64,000 bases of DNA from Phytopseudomonas punonensis (GCF_900142655.1 NZ_FRBQ01000003.1:62001-126000), one strand, 5' to 3'. Counted from the stretch's first letter, positions 34,332-43,805 are shown. Program-made: numbers and translations. The notes: generated by a model from the sequence alone, not told the origin.

Positions 34332-35618
34332 TTAAAGGATCACGCGCAGGCACTGGCCGGCGTGGTACAGCGAGAAGCCCGCTTCGTAGTAGCAAGCGCG
34401 TAGCCCGGCGCTGCGCAACGCTTTCATCCGCGACAGCGGAATGGGCAGCACGCCCGTGTCGCTCTTGAGCAGGTAGTCGGCCAGGGCGTGGCCGACTACG
34501 GTGCCGGTGGTGTTGCCGCGGCCGTTATAGCCGGTCACCGCGACCACGCCAGGCGCCGGCTCGAACAGCTTCATCAGGTGATCCGGGGTGAAGTCGATGC
34601 AACCGGTCCAGTGCATTTCCCAGTCGACCTTGCCGAGCTGCGGGAAGTAATGCCCCTGGATGCGGTCTGCCCAGCTGCGCACGAACCAGTCCGGCTTGTT
34701 GTTCGACTTGCCCATGCTGCCCAGCAGCAGGCGGCCCTGATCATCACGACGGATGCTGCTGAGCACCGTGCGGGTGTCCCACGAACCCTGGCCGTGGGGC
34801 AGCACGGCGTCGGCCGCCGCGCCGCTCAACGGCTTCGAGGCGACCTGGTAGTAATAGCCGCGGAAGAAGTTGCGCTGCACCTCGGTCCAGTCGCCCTCGG
34901 TGTAGGCGCCGGTGGAAATCACCACCTTCTCGGCTGTGACCGTGCCCAGGGCGGTGCGCACCAGCCAGCCATCGGCCTGCCTGTGCAACTCGGTGACCGG
35001 CGATTGCTGATGCAGGGTGCCGCCCAGGCGCAACACAGCGGCGGCGAGGCCCTTGGTGTAGCCCATGGGGTTGATGGTGCCGGCGCGACGGTCCAGCAGA
35101 GCGCCGGTGATCTTTTCGGTGCCGCAATGCTCCACACAGGTCGCGCCGGTCAGCAGCTCGACATCGGCGCCACGGCGGCGCCACTGCGACTCGCGGGCCT
35201 TGAGGTCTTCCAGGCCGGCGGCGTTGTGGGCCATGTGCAGGGTGCCTTCATGGCGTGCCTGGCAGTCGATCTGGTAACGCTCGATGGCCTCGAATACCTT
35301 GGCCGGCGCCTCACCCAGCACCTTGTTGAGGCGGCCGCCGACCTTTTCGCCCAGCGTCGCTTCCACATCGTCGGGCTTGATCCAGGTGCCGGCGTTGACC
35401 AGCCCGACGTTGCGCCCCGAACCGCCATGGCCGACCTCGAAGGCCTCCAGCACGCACACGCGCTTGCCCGCTTCGAGCAACTGCAGCGCCGCCGACAGCC
35501 CGGTGATTCCGCCGCCGATCACGCAGACATCGACCTTTACCTCACCAGCCAGAGCGCCGGCGTCAATCGGTGCCGGCGTCGCCACTTCCCAGAGACACTG
35601 TTGCTGGAAGCCACTCAT
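34332..35618 (-). CDS. amaA: L-pipecolate oxidase (FAD-dependent, DAO family)
   Basis: 428 residues. The FAD-binding motif CVIGGGITGLSAALQLLEAG lies near residue 30; GYNGRGNTTGTVVGHALADY is the C-terminal FAD loop. Its place beside the ALDH7-type amaB, a LysR gene, an aminotransferase and hglS matches the P. putida D-lysine/L-pipecolate set, in which AmaA oxidises L-pipecolate to piperideine-6-carboxylate. The start MSGFQQQCLWE has GGAGAGG upstream. It is in the same direction as amaB, with a REP element in the 213-bp gap. Confidence 0.85.
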   Translation of the reverse strand: MSGFQQQCLWEVATPAPIDAGALAGEVKVDVCVIGGGITGLSAALQLLEAGKRVCVLEAFEVGHGGSGRNVGLVNAGTWIKPDDVEATLGEKVGGRLNKVLGEAPAKVFEAIERYQIDCQARHEGTLHMAHNAAGLEDLKARESQWRRRGADVELLTGATCVEHCGTEKITGALLDRRAGTINPMGYTKGLAAAVLRLGGTLHQQSPVTELHRQADGWLVRTALGTVTAEKVVISTGAYTEGDWTEVQRNFFRGYYYQVASKPLSGAAADAVLPHGQGSWDTRTVLSSIRRDDQGRLLLGSMGKSNNKPDWFVRSWADRIQGHYFPQLGKVDWEMHWTGCIDFTPDHLMKLFEPAPGVVAVTGYNGRGNTTGTVVGHALADYLLKSDTGVLPIPLSRMKALRSAGLRACYYEAGFSLYHAGQCLRVIL

Positions 35619-35746
35619 CACGCGTTCCTCTCCAGATATCGGTGGCGGGTGCGACACCGGTCTGCCCTATGGCTCCGTGCGCGGGCTGGAGCCTATCCAT
35701 AAAACGTTCAGGTTGGTGTATCGCAATTGCGGATCGACGCGAGTCC

Positions 35747-35784
35747 TGTGGGAGCGGGCCATGCCCGCGAAATCATGGGCATGG
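35747..35784. repeat. REP element in the amaA-amaB gap
   Basis: TGTGGGAGCGGGCCATGCCC followed by GCGAAATCAT and a partial inverted arm GGGCATGG. Same family as the hairpin at 16537. It could separate expression of amaB from amaA or stabilise the amaB transcript. Confidence 0.6.
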
Positions 35785-35831
35785 ACTAGGCCTCCCTGCC
35801 CACTCTCACAGTGTCGGGTAATGCTCGCCAA

Positions 35832-37325
35832 TCAGTCGAACACGATGCCCTGGGCCAGCGGCAGTTCGCGGGAGTAGTTGACGGTATTGGTCTGGCGGCG
35901 CATGTAGGCCTTCCAGGCATCGGAGCCGGACTCGCGACCGCCACCGGTTTCCTTCTCGCCGCCGAAGGCTCCGCCGATCTCCGCACCGCTGGTGCCGATG
36001 TTGACGTTGGCGATGCCGCAGTCGCTGCCGGCCGCGCCTTGGAAGGCTTCGGCCTCGCGCACGTCGGTGGTGAAGATGCACGAGGACAGGCCCTGAGGCA
36101 CTTCATTGTTCAGGCGCAGCGCTTCTTCGAAGTCGTCGTAGGCGAGCACGTAGAGGATCGGCGCGAAGGTCTCATGGCGCACCACTGCGGTCTGGCCCGG
36201 CATCTCGACGATGGCAGGGCTCACGTAGTAGCCGTTGGGGAAGGTGTCGGCCAGCTGGCGTTCGCCACCGAACACCTGGCCGCCTTCGTCGCGGGCCTTG
36301 GCCAGGGCGTCCTGCATGGCGCTGAAGGCCTGCTTGTCGATCAGCGGGCCGACCAGGTTGCCCTGGCGCGGGTCGCCGATGCGCACCTTGGCGTAGGCGG
36401 CTTTGGCGCGGGCGACCACCTCGTCCTTGATCGAGCGATGGACGATCAGGCGGCGCAGGGTGGTGCAGCGCTGGCCGGCGGTGCCAACGGCGCTGAACAG
36501 GATGCCGCGCACGGCCAAATCGAGGTCGGCGCTGGGTGTGAGGATCATGGCGTTGTTGCCGCCCAGTTCCAGAATGCTGCGGCCGAAGCGGGCGGCGACG
36601 CGCGGGGCGACTTCGCGGCCCATGCGGGTGCTGCCGGTGGCGCTGATCAGCGGCACGCGCGGGTCGTCGACCAGCACTTCGCCGGCTTCACGATCACCGA
36701 TCACCAGCTGCGCCAGGCCTTGCGGGGCGTCGTTGCCGAAGCGGGCGAGGGCCTTGTCCAGCAGCGCCTGGGAGGCGAGGGCGGTCAGCGGGGTCTTTTC
36801 CGAGGGCTTCCAGATCACCGCGTTGCCGGCCACCAGGGCCAGGGTGGTGTTCCACGCCCACACCGCGACCGGGAAGTTGAAGGCGCTGATCACGCCGACC
36901 ACGCCCAGCGGGTGCCAGGTTTCACGCATATGGTGGCCGGGCCGCTCGGAGGCGATGGTCAGGCCGTAGAGCTGGCGCGACAGACCGACGGCAAAGTCGC
37001 AGATGTCGATCATTTCCTGCACTTCGCCCAGGCCTTCCTGGGTGATCTTGCCGGCTTCGATGGACACCAGCTCGCCGAGGTCGGCCTTGTGTTCGCGCAG
37101 CACTTCGCCGAACAGGCGCACCAGCTCGCCGCGGCGCGGTGCCGGCATCTTGCGCCAGGCCAGGAAGGCGTCGTGGCCAGCGGTGATCTTGGCCCGTACG
37201 GCGTCGGCGCCCTCAAGGTTCAGGCTGCCGATCTGGCTGCCGTCGATCGGGGTGTAAACCGCATGACTGCCGTTCTGGTAGGCGCTGGCGCTGACACCGA
37301 GACGTTCGAGTAGCTGGTTGACCAT
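35832..37325 (-). CDS. amaB: 2-aminoadipate 6-semialdehyde dehydrogenase (ALDH7)
   Basis: 497 residues. The ALDH core is complete: AFNFPVAVWAWNTTLALVAG, LELGGNNAMIL (catalytic Glu) and GTAGQRCTTLRR (catalytic Cys). The sequence is of the antiquitin/ALDH7 type. AmaB oxidises aminoadipate semialdehyde, formed by spontaneous opening of piperideine-6-carboxylate, to 2-aminoadipate with NAD. AGGAGAT precedes the ATG at 37325. Divergent from the LysR gene. Confidence 0.9.
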   Translation of the reverse strand: MVNQLLERLGVSASAYQNGSHAVYTPIDGSQIGSLNLEGADAVRAKITAGHDAFLAWRKMPAPRRGELVRLFGEVLREHKADLGELVSIEAGKITQEGLGEVQEMIDICDFAVGLSRQLYGLTIASERPGHHMRETWHPLGVVGVISAFNFPVAVWAWNTTLALVAGNAVIWKPSEKTPLTALASQALLDKALARFGNDAPQGLAQLVIGDREAGEVLVDDPRVPLISATGSTRMGREVAPRVAARFGRSILELGGNNAMILTPSADLDLAVRGILFSAVGTAGQRCTTLRRLIVHRSIKDEVVARAKAAYAKVRIGDPRQGNLVGPLIDKQAFSAMQDALAKARDEGGQVFGGERQLADTFPNGYYVSPAIVEMPGQTAVVRHETFAPILYVLAYDDFEEALRLNNEVPQGLSSCIFTTDVREAEAFQGAAGSDCGIANVNIGTSGAEIGGAFGGEKETGGGRESGSDAWKAYMRRQTNTVNYSRELPLAQGIVFD

Positions 37326-37355
37326 GGCGATCTCCTGAGTCGTGAAGTTGAAATC

Positions 37356-37381
37356 CGGGATAAGGATCAGTATTAATCCCG
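37356..37381. promoter_or_regulatory. Inverted repeat in the amaB upstream region
   Basis: CGGGAT at 37356-37361 and ATCCCG at 37376-37381 with a 14-base spacer, 30-56 bp before amaB. Candidate operator or leader hairpin. Confidence 0.35.
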
Positions 37382-37418
37382 AACCTGTACTCAACAAACG
37401 ACGTTTACGCACCATATC

Positions 37419-37433
37419 ATTCCGTCATGGAAT
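37419..37433. promoter_or_regulatory. Candidate LysR site, ATTCC-N5-GGAAT
   Basis: A perfect inverted repeat ATTCCGTCATGGAAT midway between amaB and the LysR gene, 31 bp upstream of the LysR start. Spacing and location fit an autoregulatory site controlling both directions. Confidence 0.5.
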
Positions 37434-37463
37434 CAAGTCGCCCCGTCTGACCCCGAGAAGCCC

Positions 37464-38393
37464 ATGTCCAAACGCCTGCTGCCGACCATGACCGCCCTGC
37501 AATGTTTCGAGGCCGCGGCCAGGCACCTGAGCTTCACCCGCGCCGCCCAGGAGCTGCACCTGACCCAGAGCGCGGTGAGCAAGCAGGTGGCGCAGCTCGA
37601 GGACATGCTCCAGCATCCGCTGTTCCATCGGGTGCGCCGCCGTTTGCAACTGGCGCCGGCCGGCGAGCTGTACTTGGCCGAGGTGAACAAGATCCTCACC
37701 CAGGTGGACATCTCCAGTCGCTACATCCTCTCCTACGGCGGCGAGACCGAGGTGCTCAAGGTCGCCACCCAGCCGACCTTCGGGGCGCGCTGGCTGGTGC
37801 CCAACCTCAAGGGTTTCTCGAAGCGCCACCCGAATATCCACCTGGACATCAAGAACGAGCTGGAGCCCTTCGACCTGGTGCAGGCCAAGGCCGACGTGGC
37901 GTTCTTCTATGGCACCGGCTCCTGGCCGGGCGCCACGTGCATCGAGCTGTTCGGCGAAGACGTGATTCCGGTGTGCGCGCCGGACCTGTTGCCCGAGGAG
38001 CCGCTGCTCGATGCCGGCGACCTGACCAGCCTGGTGCTGCTGCAGTGCACCTCGCGGCCCGGCGCCTGGCACGAGTGGTTCGAGGAGCAGGGCATCAGCA
38101 CCGAGAACAGCTACCACGGGCCGCGCTTCGACACCTTCTACATGTGCATCCGCGCCGCCGAGTCCGGCTGTGGCGTGGCCCTGGTGCCACGCTTTCTGGT
38201 GCTGGACGAGCTGCAGGAAGGCAAGCTGGTGATCCCCTGGCAGCATTACAAACCCAGTCAGGGTGCGCACTTCATCGCCTTCGCCGAGCAGTCCGCCGAG
38301 GTGCCCAAGGTCAGGGCGCTGATCGGCTGGATTCTGGAAAAGGCCAGGGCCGGCACGGGCGGCGCTCAGCCAGTTCCTGAATTTAAGGAATGA
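37464..38393 (+). CDS. LysR-family regulator (GcvA-like) of the pipecolate cluster
   Basis: 309 residues. The N-terminus TALQCFEAAARHLSFTRAAQ, ELHLTQSAVSKQVAQLEDML is GcvA-like HTH; the effector domain follows. It lies between amaB (divergent) and the aminotransferase and hglS genes (same direction), as in the P. putida pipecolate/D-lysine locus, so it probably controls these. The ligand may be pipecolate, aminoadipate or oxoadipate (inferred). Confidence 0.88.
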   Translation: MSKRLLPTMTALQCFEAAARHLSFTRAAQELHLTQSAVSKQVAQLEDMLQHPLFHRVRRRLQLAPAGELYLAEVNKILTQVDISSRYILSYGGETEVLKVATQPTFGARWLVPNLKGFSKRHPNIHLDIKNELEPFDLVQAKADVAFFYGTGSWPGATCIELFGEDVIPVCAPDLLPEEPLLDAGDLTSLVLLQCTSRPGAWHEWFEEQGISTENSYHGPRFDTFYMCIRAAESGCGVALVPRFLVLDELQEGKLVIPWQHYKPSQGAHFIAFAEQSAEVPKVRALIGWILEKARAGTGGAQPVPEFKE

Positions 38394-38513
38394 CGGCAGC
38401 ACTTTATTTCGCTTGTGGCCGGCCCGCCTGACTCGCTTTGATAGGCGCATCTCGTTTCCAGGCACTGCCGCCTGTCATCGCGCCGCGGTGACGGCGGCCC
38501 AAGTAGGTAATCC

Positions 38514-39764
38514 ATGAGTGCGTCGCCCATCAGCTCGTCCCTTTCCGTGGTGCATCCCATCACGTTGTCCCATGGCCTGAACGCCCAGGTGTGGGACACC
38601 GAGGGCCGCTCGTACATCGACTTCGTCGGTGGTATCGGCGTGCTCAACCTCGGGCACTGCAACCCGCAGGTGGTCAGCGCCATCACCGAGCAGGCCGGGC
38701 GGCTGACCCATTCGACCTTCAACGCCGTGCCGCATCAGGGCTATTGCCAGCTGATGGACGCCCTCGCGGCCTTCGTGCCGGTCAGCTATCCGCTGGCGGG
38801 CATGCTCACCAACAGCGGCGCCGAGGCTGCCGAAAACGCCCTGAAGGTGGTGCGCGCGGCCACCGGCCGAACGGTGGTTATCGCCTTCGACGGCGGCTTC
38901 CACGGCCGCACCCTGGCCACCCTCAACCTCAACGGCAAGGTGGCGCCCTACAAGCAGAAGGTCGGCGTGCTGCCCGGTCCGGTCTATCACGTGCCGTACC
39001 CGAGCGAGGATACCGGGGTGAGTGCGGACGAGGCCTTCAAGGCCATCGAGCGGCTGTTCAACGTCGAGGTGGACGTCAACGATGTCGCCTGTTTCATCAT
39101 CGAGCCGGTGCAGGGCGAGGGCGGTTTTCTGGCCCTGGATGCGGAGTTCGCCAAACGCCTGCGCCGCTGGTGCGACGAGCACGGCGTGCTGCTGATGCTC
39201 GATGAAATCCAGTCCGGCTTCGGCCGTACCGGGCAGCGCTTCGCCTTCACCCGCCTGGGCATCGAGCCCGACCTGCTGCTGCTCGGCAAGAGCATCGCCG
39301 GCGGCCTGCCGCTGGGCGCGGTGGTCGGCCGCCCCGAACTGATGGGCGCGCTGCCCAAGGGCGGCCTGGGCGGCACCTACTCGGGCAACCCCATCGCCTG
39401 TGCAGCGGCCCTGGCCAGCCTGCGGCAGATGACCGACGCCAACCTGGCCACCTGGGGCGAAGCCCAGGAACAGGCGCTGCTGCGCCGCTACGAGCAGTGG
39501 CGCGCCAAGGGCCTGTCGCCGTATCTGGGCCGCCTCACCGGGGTGGGCGCGATGCGCGGTATCGAGCTGGTCACCCGTGACGGCCAGCCCGGCAGCGCGC
39601 AACTGGCCGAACTACTGGAGGCCGCCCGGGCCAAGGGGCTGTTGCTGATGCCCAGCGGCAAGAATCGCCATATCGTGCGCCTGCTGGCACCGCTGACCAT
39701 CGAGCCGGCGCTGTTCGAACAGGGCCTGGATATTATCGAAGACTGCCTGGCCAACCTCGGCTGA
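38514..39764 (+). CDS. Class III aminotransferase, probable 2-aminoadipate transaminase
   Basis: 416 residues. NSGAEAAENALKVVRAATGR, FDGGFHGRTLATLNLNGKV, LMLDEIQSGFGRTGQRFAF and the PLP lysine in LLLLGKSIAGGLPLG. Generic annotation would be GABA or acetylornithine aminotransferase. The position between amaB/LysR and hglS argues for the step from 2-aminoadipate to 2-oxoadipate, as assigned to the related enzyme in P. putida. That specificity is inferred from context. Confidence 0.8.
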   Translation: MSASPISSSLSVVHPITLSHGLNAQVWDTEGRSYIDFVGGIGVLNLGHCNPQVVSAITEQAGRLTHSTFNAVPHQGYCQLMDALAAFVPVSYPLAGMLTNSGAEAAENALKVVRAATGRTVVIAFDGGFHGRTLATLNLNGKVAPYKQKVGVLPGPVYHVPYPSEDTGVSADEAFKAIERLFNVEVDVNDVACFIIEPVQGEGGFLALDAEFAKRLRRWCDEHGVLLMLDEIQSGFGRTGQRFAFTRLGIEPDLLLLGKSIAGGLPLGAVVGRPELMGALPKGGLGGTYSGNPIACAAALASLRQMTDANLATWGEAQEQALLRRYEQWRAKGLSPYLGRLTGVGAMRGIELVTRDGQPGSAQLAELLEAARAKGLLLMPSGKNRHIVRLLAPLTIEPALFEQGLDIIEDCLANLG

Positions 39765-39838
39765 GTGTATTCGCCTACTTTCAGGCCGGCGATTACCGCC
39801 ATGGCCAACTAACAAGTGCGACAGGAGATTCGCCTGCT

Positions 39839-41236
39839 ATGAACGCTTCAGGATTCGTCGACCCCTCGCAAATCCGTGCGCAGTTTTCCAGCGCCATGTC
39901 CGCCATGTACCGCGCCGAAGTGCCACTGTATGGCGACCTTCTCGACCTGGTGGCAGACACCAACGCCCAGGCCCTGGCAGGCTCTGCCGCACTGAAGCAG
40001 CAGCTGGAATGGACTGGGGAAATCGAGCGCCTGGCCATGGAGCGTCATGGCGCGATCCGCGTCGGCACCGCCGCGGAGCTGTCGACCATCCGCCGCCTGT
40101 TCGCGGCCATGGGCATGCAGCCGGTCGGCTACTACGACCTCAGCTCGGCCGGCGTGCCGGTGCATTCCACCGCCTTTCGCGCCGTGCATGAGGCCGAGCT
40201 GCAGGTCAGCCCGTTTCGCGTGTTCACCTCGCTGCTGCGCCTGGAGCTGATCGAGGACCAAGCGCTGCGTACCCTGGCCGCCGAGATTCTCGCCAAGCGT
40301 GACATCTTCACCCCACGCGCCCGGGCGCTGATCGAGCAGTGCGAGGCCCAGGGCGGCCTGAATGCCGCCGACGCCGATGAGTTCGTCAAAGAGGCGCTGG
40401 AGACCTTCCGCTGGCACACCCAGGCCACCGTCACCGCCGCCGAGTACGACCGGCTGCACGGCCAGCACCGCCTGATCGCCGACGTGGTGGCCTTCAAGGG
40501 GCCGCATATCAACCACCTGACGCCGCGCACGCTGGACATCGATGAAGTGCAGGCGGCCATGCCCAAGCGCGGCATCACGCCCAAGGCAGTGGTCGAGGGG
40601 CCGCCCCGACGCCAGTGCCCGATCCTGCTACGCCAGACCAGCTTCAAGGCCCTGCAGGAACGCGTGGCCTTCGTTGGCCAGTCCGATGCGACCGGCAGCC
40701 ATACCGCGCGCTTTGGCGAGATCGAGCAGCGCGGTGCAGCGCTGACGCCCAGCGGCCGTGCGCTGTACGACAGGCTGCTCAACGATGCACGCGAGGATCT
40801 GGGCGAATTCCCCAACGAAGCCAATGCCCAGCGCTACGCCGATCTGCTCGAACAACGCTTCGAAGCCTTCCCGGACAGCTACCCGGCGATGCGCCGCGAG
40901 GGCCTGGCCTACTTCCGCTACTTCGTCACCGAGGCCGGCAAGGTCGCGCGCCAGGATCAGGCCAGGCCGCGCAGCCTGGACGCACTGATCGATGCCGGCC
41001 ACGTGCATTTCGAGCCGCTGGTCTACGAGGATTTCCTGCCGGTCAGCGCTGCGGGCATCTTCCAGTCCAACCTCGGCGACGATGCCCAGGTCAGCTACGA
41101 CGCCACCTCCAACCAGCAGGCTTTCCACGCCGCCCTTGGCGCCACGGTGCACGACGAACTGGCGCTGTACGCCGAGACCCAATGCCGCTCGCTGGCCGAG
41201 TGTGCGCGTGAGCTGGGGCTGGACTCGCTGGGCTGA
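39839..41236 (+). CDS. hglS: 2-oxoadipate dioxygenase/decarboxylase (HglS, DUF1338/YdcJ)
   Basis: 465 residues, matching P. putida HglS in size. DUF1338 phrases: AMGMQPVGYYDLSSAGVPVH, VAFKGPHINHLTPRTLDIDE, KGPHINHL containing candidate Fe(II) ligands, and RYFVTEAGKVARQDQARPRS. HglS is an Fe(II) oxygenase with a VOC-like fold that turns 2-oxoadipate into D-2-hydroxyglutarate and CO2. It completes a pathway from pipecolate in this window. It follows the aminotransferase by 74 bp. Confidence 0.9.
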   Translation: MNASGFVDPSQIRAQFSSAMSAMYRAEVPLYGDLLDLVADTNAQALAGSAALKQQLEWTGEIERLAMERHGAIRVGTAAELSTIRRLFAAMGMQPVGYYDLSSAGVPVHSTAFRAVHEAELQVSPFRVFTSLLRLELIEDQALRTLAAEILAKRDIFTPRARALIEQCEAQGGLNAADADEFVKEALETFRWHTQATVTAAEYDRLHGQHRLIADVVAFKGPHINHLTPRTLDIDEVQAAMPKRGITPKAVVEGPPRRQCPILLRQTSFKALQERVAFVGQSDATGSHTARFGEIEQRGAALTPSGRALYDRLLNDAREDLGEFPNEANAQRYADLLEQRFEAFPDSYPAMRREGLAYFRYFVTEAGKVARQDQARPRSLDALIDAGHVHFEPLVYEDFLPVSAAGIFQSNLGDDAQVSYDATSNQQAFHAALGATVHDELALYAETQCRSLAECARELGLDSLG

Positions 41237-41254
41237 GTATCGCCGGGCTGTGCG

Positions 41255-41656
41255 TTACCATTTCTGGCTAGGCGCCTCGCGTGGATCCTGGTCAGCGCTC
41301 GCCAGGCCCAGCTCGCTATCGACGCTGACGGCCTGCTCGCTGACCACCGCCAGTACGGTGGTGGTCAGGGTGTAATACATCTCCCGGCTGGTCACCTGGC
41401 GGCCATTGGCATAAGTGACATGGAACCTGATGCCGCCCTCGCCAGGCACCTTGAACGCCACGGTTTGCTCAGGTCGGATCGAGCCCAGATCGCGGCTTTG
41501 ATCTCGCCACTGCGCTACTACCTGCACGGCCTCGGCCGACTCGTTGCGCACCTGGGCGGTCGGCACGGCCCAGTACGCAATGGCGACGAACAAGGCACCC
41601 AACGCCGCGAGGATGACGGCCAGCGCAATCGCCAGTTGTTTGAGGCTGTGCTTCAT
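41255..41656 (-). CDS. Small single-pass membrane protein, unknown function
   Basis: 133 residues. One N-terminal hydrophobic helix (about 7-30, LAIALAVILAALGALFVAIA) anchors a beta-rich periplasmic domain (AQVRNESAEAVQVVAQWRDQ, VPGEGGIRFHVTYANGRQVT). It converges on hglS with an 18-bp gap. No family recognised. Confidence 0.65.
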   Translation of the reverse strand: MKHSLKQLAIALAVILAALGALFVAIAYWAVPTAQVRNESAEAVQVVAQWRDQSRDLGSIRPEQTVAFKVPGEGGIRFHVTYANGRQVTSREMYYTLTTTVLAVVSEQAVSVDSELGLASADQDPREAPSQKW

Positions 41657-41804
41657 AGAATTCCCCGTTCCCTAAGGCTGCGTCGGTTGGTACCTTTTGC
41701 TGGCAGTGATGCCCGTCGGTACGGCATTGTAGGTCTGCCAGCAGGTTGCCCGATGTGAAGCGCCTGGCTAATCGGAATTTCAATCAGGAAGAATCGGAAG
41801 ACCC

Positions 41805-42284
41805 ATGGATATCCGCGCCACCCACAAGGACGACTGGAAGCTACTGAAACAGATCCGCCTCGCCGCACTTCTGGACACGCCGACCGCCTTTGGCGTGAGT
41901 TACCAGACGGCGGCGGCCGACAGCGACGCCCTATGGCAGGCGCGAGCGGCGGGCGAGAGGACGCGGTTCTGGCTGGCATTCGACGAGGGACGGCCGGTCG
42001 GCCTGGTGGGCGCGGGCTTTCGTGACCCTGCTCGTTATGAGCTGATCGCCATGTGGATCGAGCCGGCGGCTCGCAGTTCAGGCGCGGCGGACGGGCTGGT
42101 GGCGGCCGTGAAGGCACACGCGGTGGAGCTGGGCCTGGAGGCGCTGTTTCTCGAAGTCGCCCCCGAGAACGCCCGCGCCGTGCAGTTCTACCAGCGGCAC
42201 GATTTTGTGTTTCTGGACGAGTGGGAACCGATCGACAGCCACCCGCATATCTTGGCGCAGAGCATGCGCTGGAGCTGCAAGTAA
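41805..42284 (+). CDS. GNAT family N-acetyltransferase
   Basis: 159 residues. MDIRATHKDDWKLLKQIRLA start, acetyl-CoA-binding part around MWIEPAARSSGAADGLVAAV, then LFLEVAPENARAVQFYQRHD FVFLDEWEP. The normally Gly-rich Q/RxxGxG/A loop is ARSSGAADG. Close in pattern to YitI-like and ribosomal-type GNATs. Substrate unknown; monocistronic. Confidence 0.8.
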   Translation: MDIRATHKDDWKLLKQIRLAALLDTPTAFGVSYQTAAADSDALWQARAAGERTRFWLAFDEGRPVGLVGAGFRDPARYELIAMWIEPAARSSGAADGLVAAVKAHAVELGLEALFLEVAPENARAVQFYQRHDFVFLDEWEPIDSHPHILAQSMRWSCK

Positions 42285-42301
42285 CGATTGGAGAAGGAAC
42301 G

Positions 42302-42322
42302 AGGCACCCGGGACGGGTGCCT
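42302..42322. terminator. Hairpin between convergent acetyltransferase and Pit genes
   Basis: AGGCACCC and its exact complement around GGGAC, followed by T-containing sequence on both sides; it fits a bidirectional terminator in the 48-bp gap. Confidence 0.65.
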
Positions 42323-42332
42323 TGCTATTCGA

Positions 42333-43805
42333 TCAGCCGAAGATCAGCGTCGAGACGTAGAACAGGCCGGCGGCCAGGGCCATCGAGGTGGGCAGGGTGA
42401 GCACCCAGGCCAAGAGGATGTTGCTGATGGTGCTGCCCTGCAGGCCGCTGCGGTTGGCGACCATGGTGCCGGCCACGCCCGATGACAACACGTGGGTGGT
42501 CGATACCGGCAGGCTGTAGACGTTGGCCAGGCCGATGGCGCAGGCCGCGGTGATCTGCGCGCTCATGCCCTGGGCATAGGTCATGCCCTGCTTGCCAATC
42601 TTTTCGCCGACGGTTTTCACCACGCGCTTCCAGCCGACCATGGTGCCGATACCCAGGGCCAGGGCCACGGCAAGGATCACCCAAAAGGGCGCGTACTCGG
42701 TGGTGGCGGTCAGGTCCTTGCGCAGCTTGTCGAGGTCGGCCTTCTCACGGGCCGGCAGGTCCGGCAGCTTGCCGACCTTCTTGGCCGAGTCGTCGAGGCA
42801 CAGCAGGTAGCGGCGGATGTCGATTCGCGCTTGTTCGTCGAGGTCGCGGTAGTCGTTGACGCCATCGAGGGTGCGCAGCAGGCCGTTGATGGTCGGCTCG
42901 GTGAGCTTGGGATCACAGCGGAACTGCTTGGGCAGCTCGGTGTTGGCGGCCTGCCCCAGGGCCAGGTACTCGCTGAGGGTCGGCGCGTTACGCTGGTAGA
43001 ACTCGCCCAGGTGAACGGCCGCATCGCGGGTCCGGGAAATCTGGTAGGTGGTGCTGTTCAGGTCGAGCACGAACTTGGCCGGCACGATACCAATCAGTAC
43101 CAGCATGATCAGGCCGATGCCTTTCTGACCGTCGTTGGAACCATGCACGAAGCTCACCGCCATGGCCGAAACGATCAGCACCAGGCGGTTCCAGAACGGC
43201 GGCTTGTTCTTGCCCTTGGTTTCCTTGCGTACCACCGGCGTGCTGTGCACCTTGGGTGTCGGCATCCAGTACTTGAGCGCCAGGAACAGCAGGGCGGCGA
43301 CCACGAAACCGGCGACCGGCGAGAACACCAGCGACAGGCCGATATCGATCGCCTTCTGCCAGTTCACGCCGTCACCCAGAGGAATGTCGGTGAGCAGCGC
43401 GTTGGCCAGGCCGACGCCGAGGATCGAGCCGATCAGGGTGTGCGAGCTGGACGCCGGGATGCCGAAATACCAGGTGCCCAGGTTCCAGGTGATGGCCGCG
43501 GCCAGCAGCGAGAACACCATGATCAGGCCGCGGCTGGTGTTGACGTTGATCAACAGCTCCACCGGCAGCAGGTGGACGATGGCATAGGCCACACCGACGC
43601 CGCCAAGCAGCACACCGAGGAAGTTGAAAATACCCGACATGACCACCGCCAGGTTTGGTGGCATGGCCTTGGTATAGATGACGGTGGCCACGGCGTTGGC
43701 CGTGTCATGGAAACCGTTGATGAATTCGAAGGTAAGGACGAAGAGCAGGGCAAGTGCCAGGCTCAGCGCCAACCAGGCATCAAGCCCGCTGAATAATTCG
43801 AACAT
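42333..43805 (-). CDS. Pit-family inorganic phosphate transporter
   Basis: 490 residues with about 10 helices and a large central hydrophilic loop (about 225-370). Both halves carry the family signature: FEFINGFHDTANAVATVIYT near residue 25 and FVHGSNDGQKGIGLIMLVL in the middle; SSSHTLIGSILGVG and STTHVLSSGVAGTM are the paired repeats. Pit proteins carry metal-phosphate complexes with protons across the inner membrane. No PhoU-like protein (DUF47) is adjacent. Confidence 0.92.
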   Translation of the reverse strand: MFELFSGLDAWLALSLALALLFVLTFEFINGFHDTANAVATVIYTKAMPPNLAVVMSGIFNFLGVLLGGVGVAYAIVHLLPVELLINVNTSRGLIMVFSLLAAAITWNLGTWYFGIPASSSHTLIGSILGVGLANALLTDIPLGDGVNWQKAIDIGLSLVFSPVAGFVVAALLFLALKYWMPTPKVHSTPVVRKETKGKNKPPFWNRLVLIVSAMAVSFVHGSNDGQKGIGLIMLVLIGIVPAKFVLDLNSTTYQISRTRDAAVHLGEFYQRNAPTLSEYLALGQAANTELPKQFRCDPKLTEPTINGLLRTLDGVNDYRDLDEQARIDIRRYLLCLDDSAKKVGKLPDLPAREKADLDKLRKDLTATTEYAPFWVILAVALALGIGTMVGWKRVVKTVGEKIGKQGMTYAQGMSAQITAACAIGLANVYSLPVSTTHVLSSGVAGTMVANRSGLQGSTISNILLAWVLTLPTSMALAAGLFYVSTLIFG

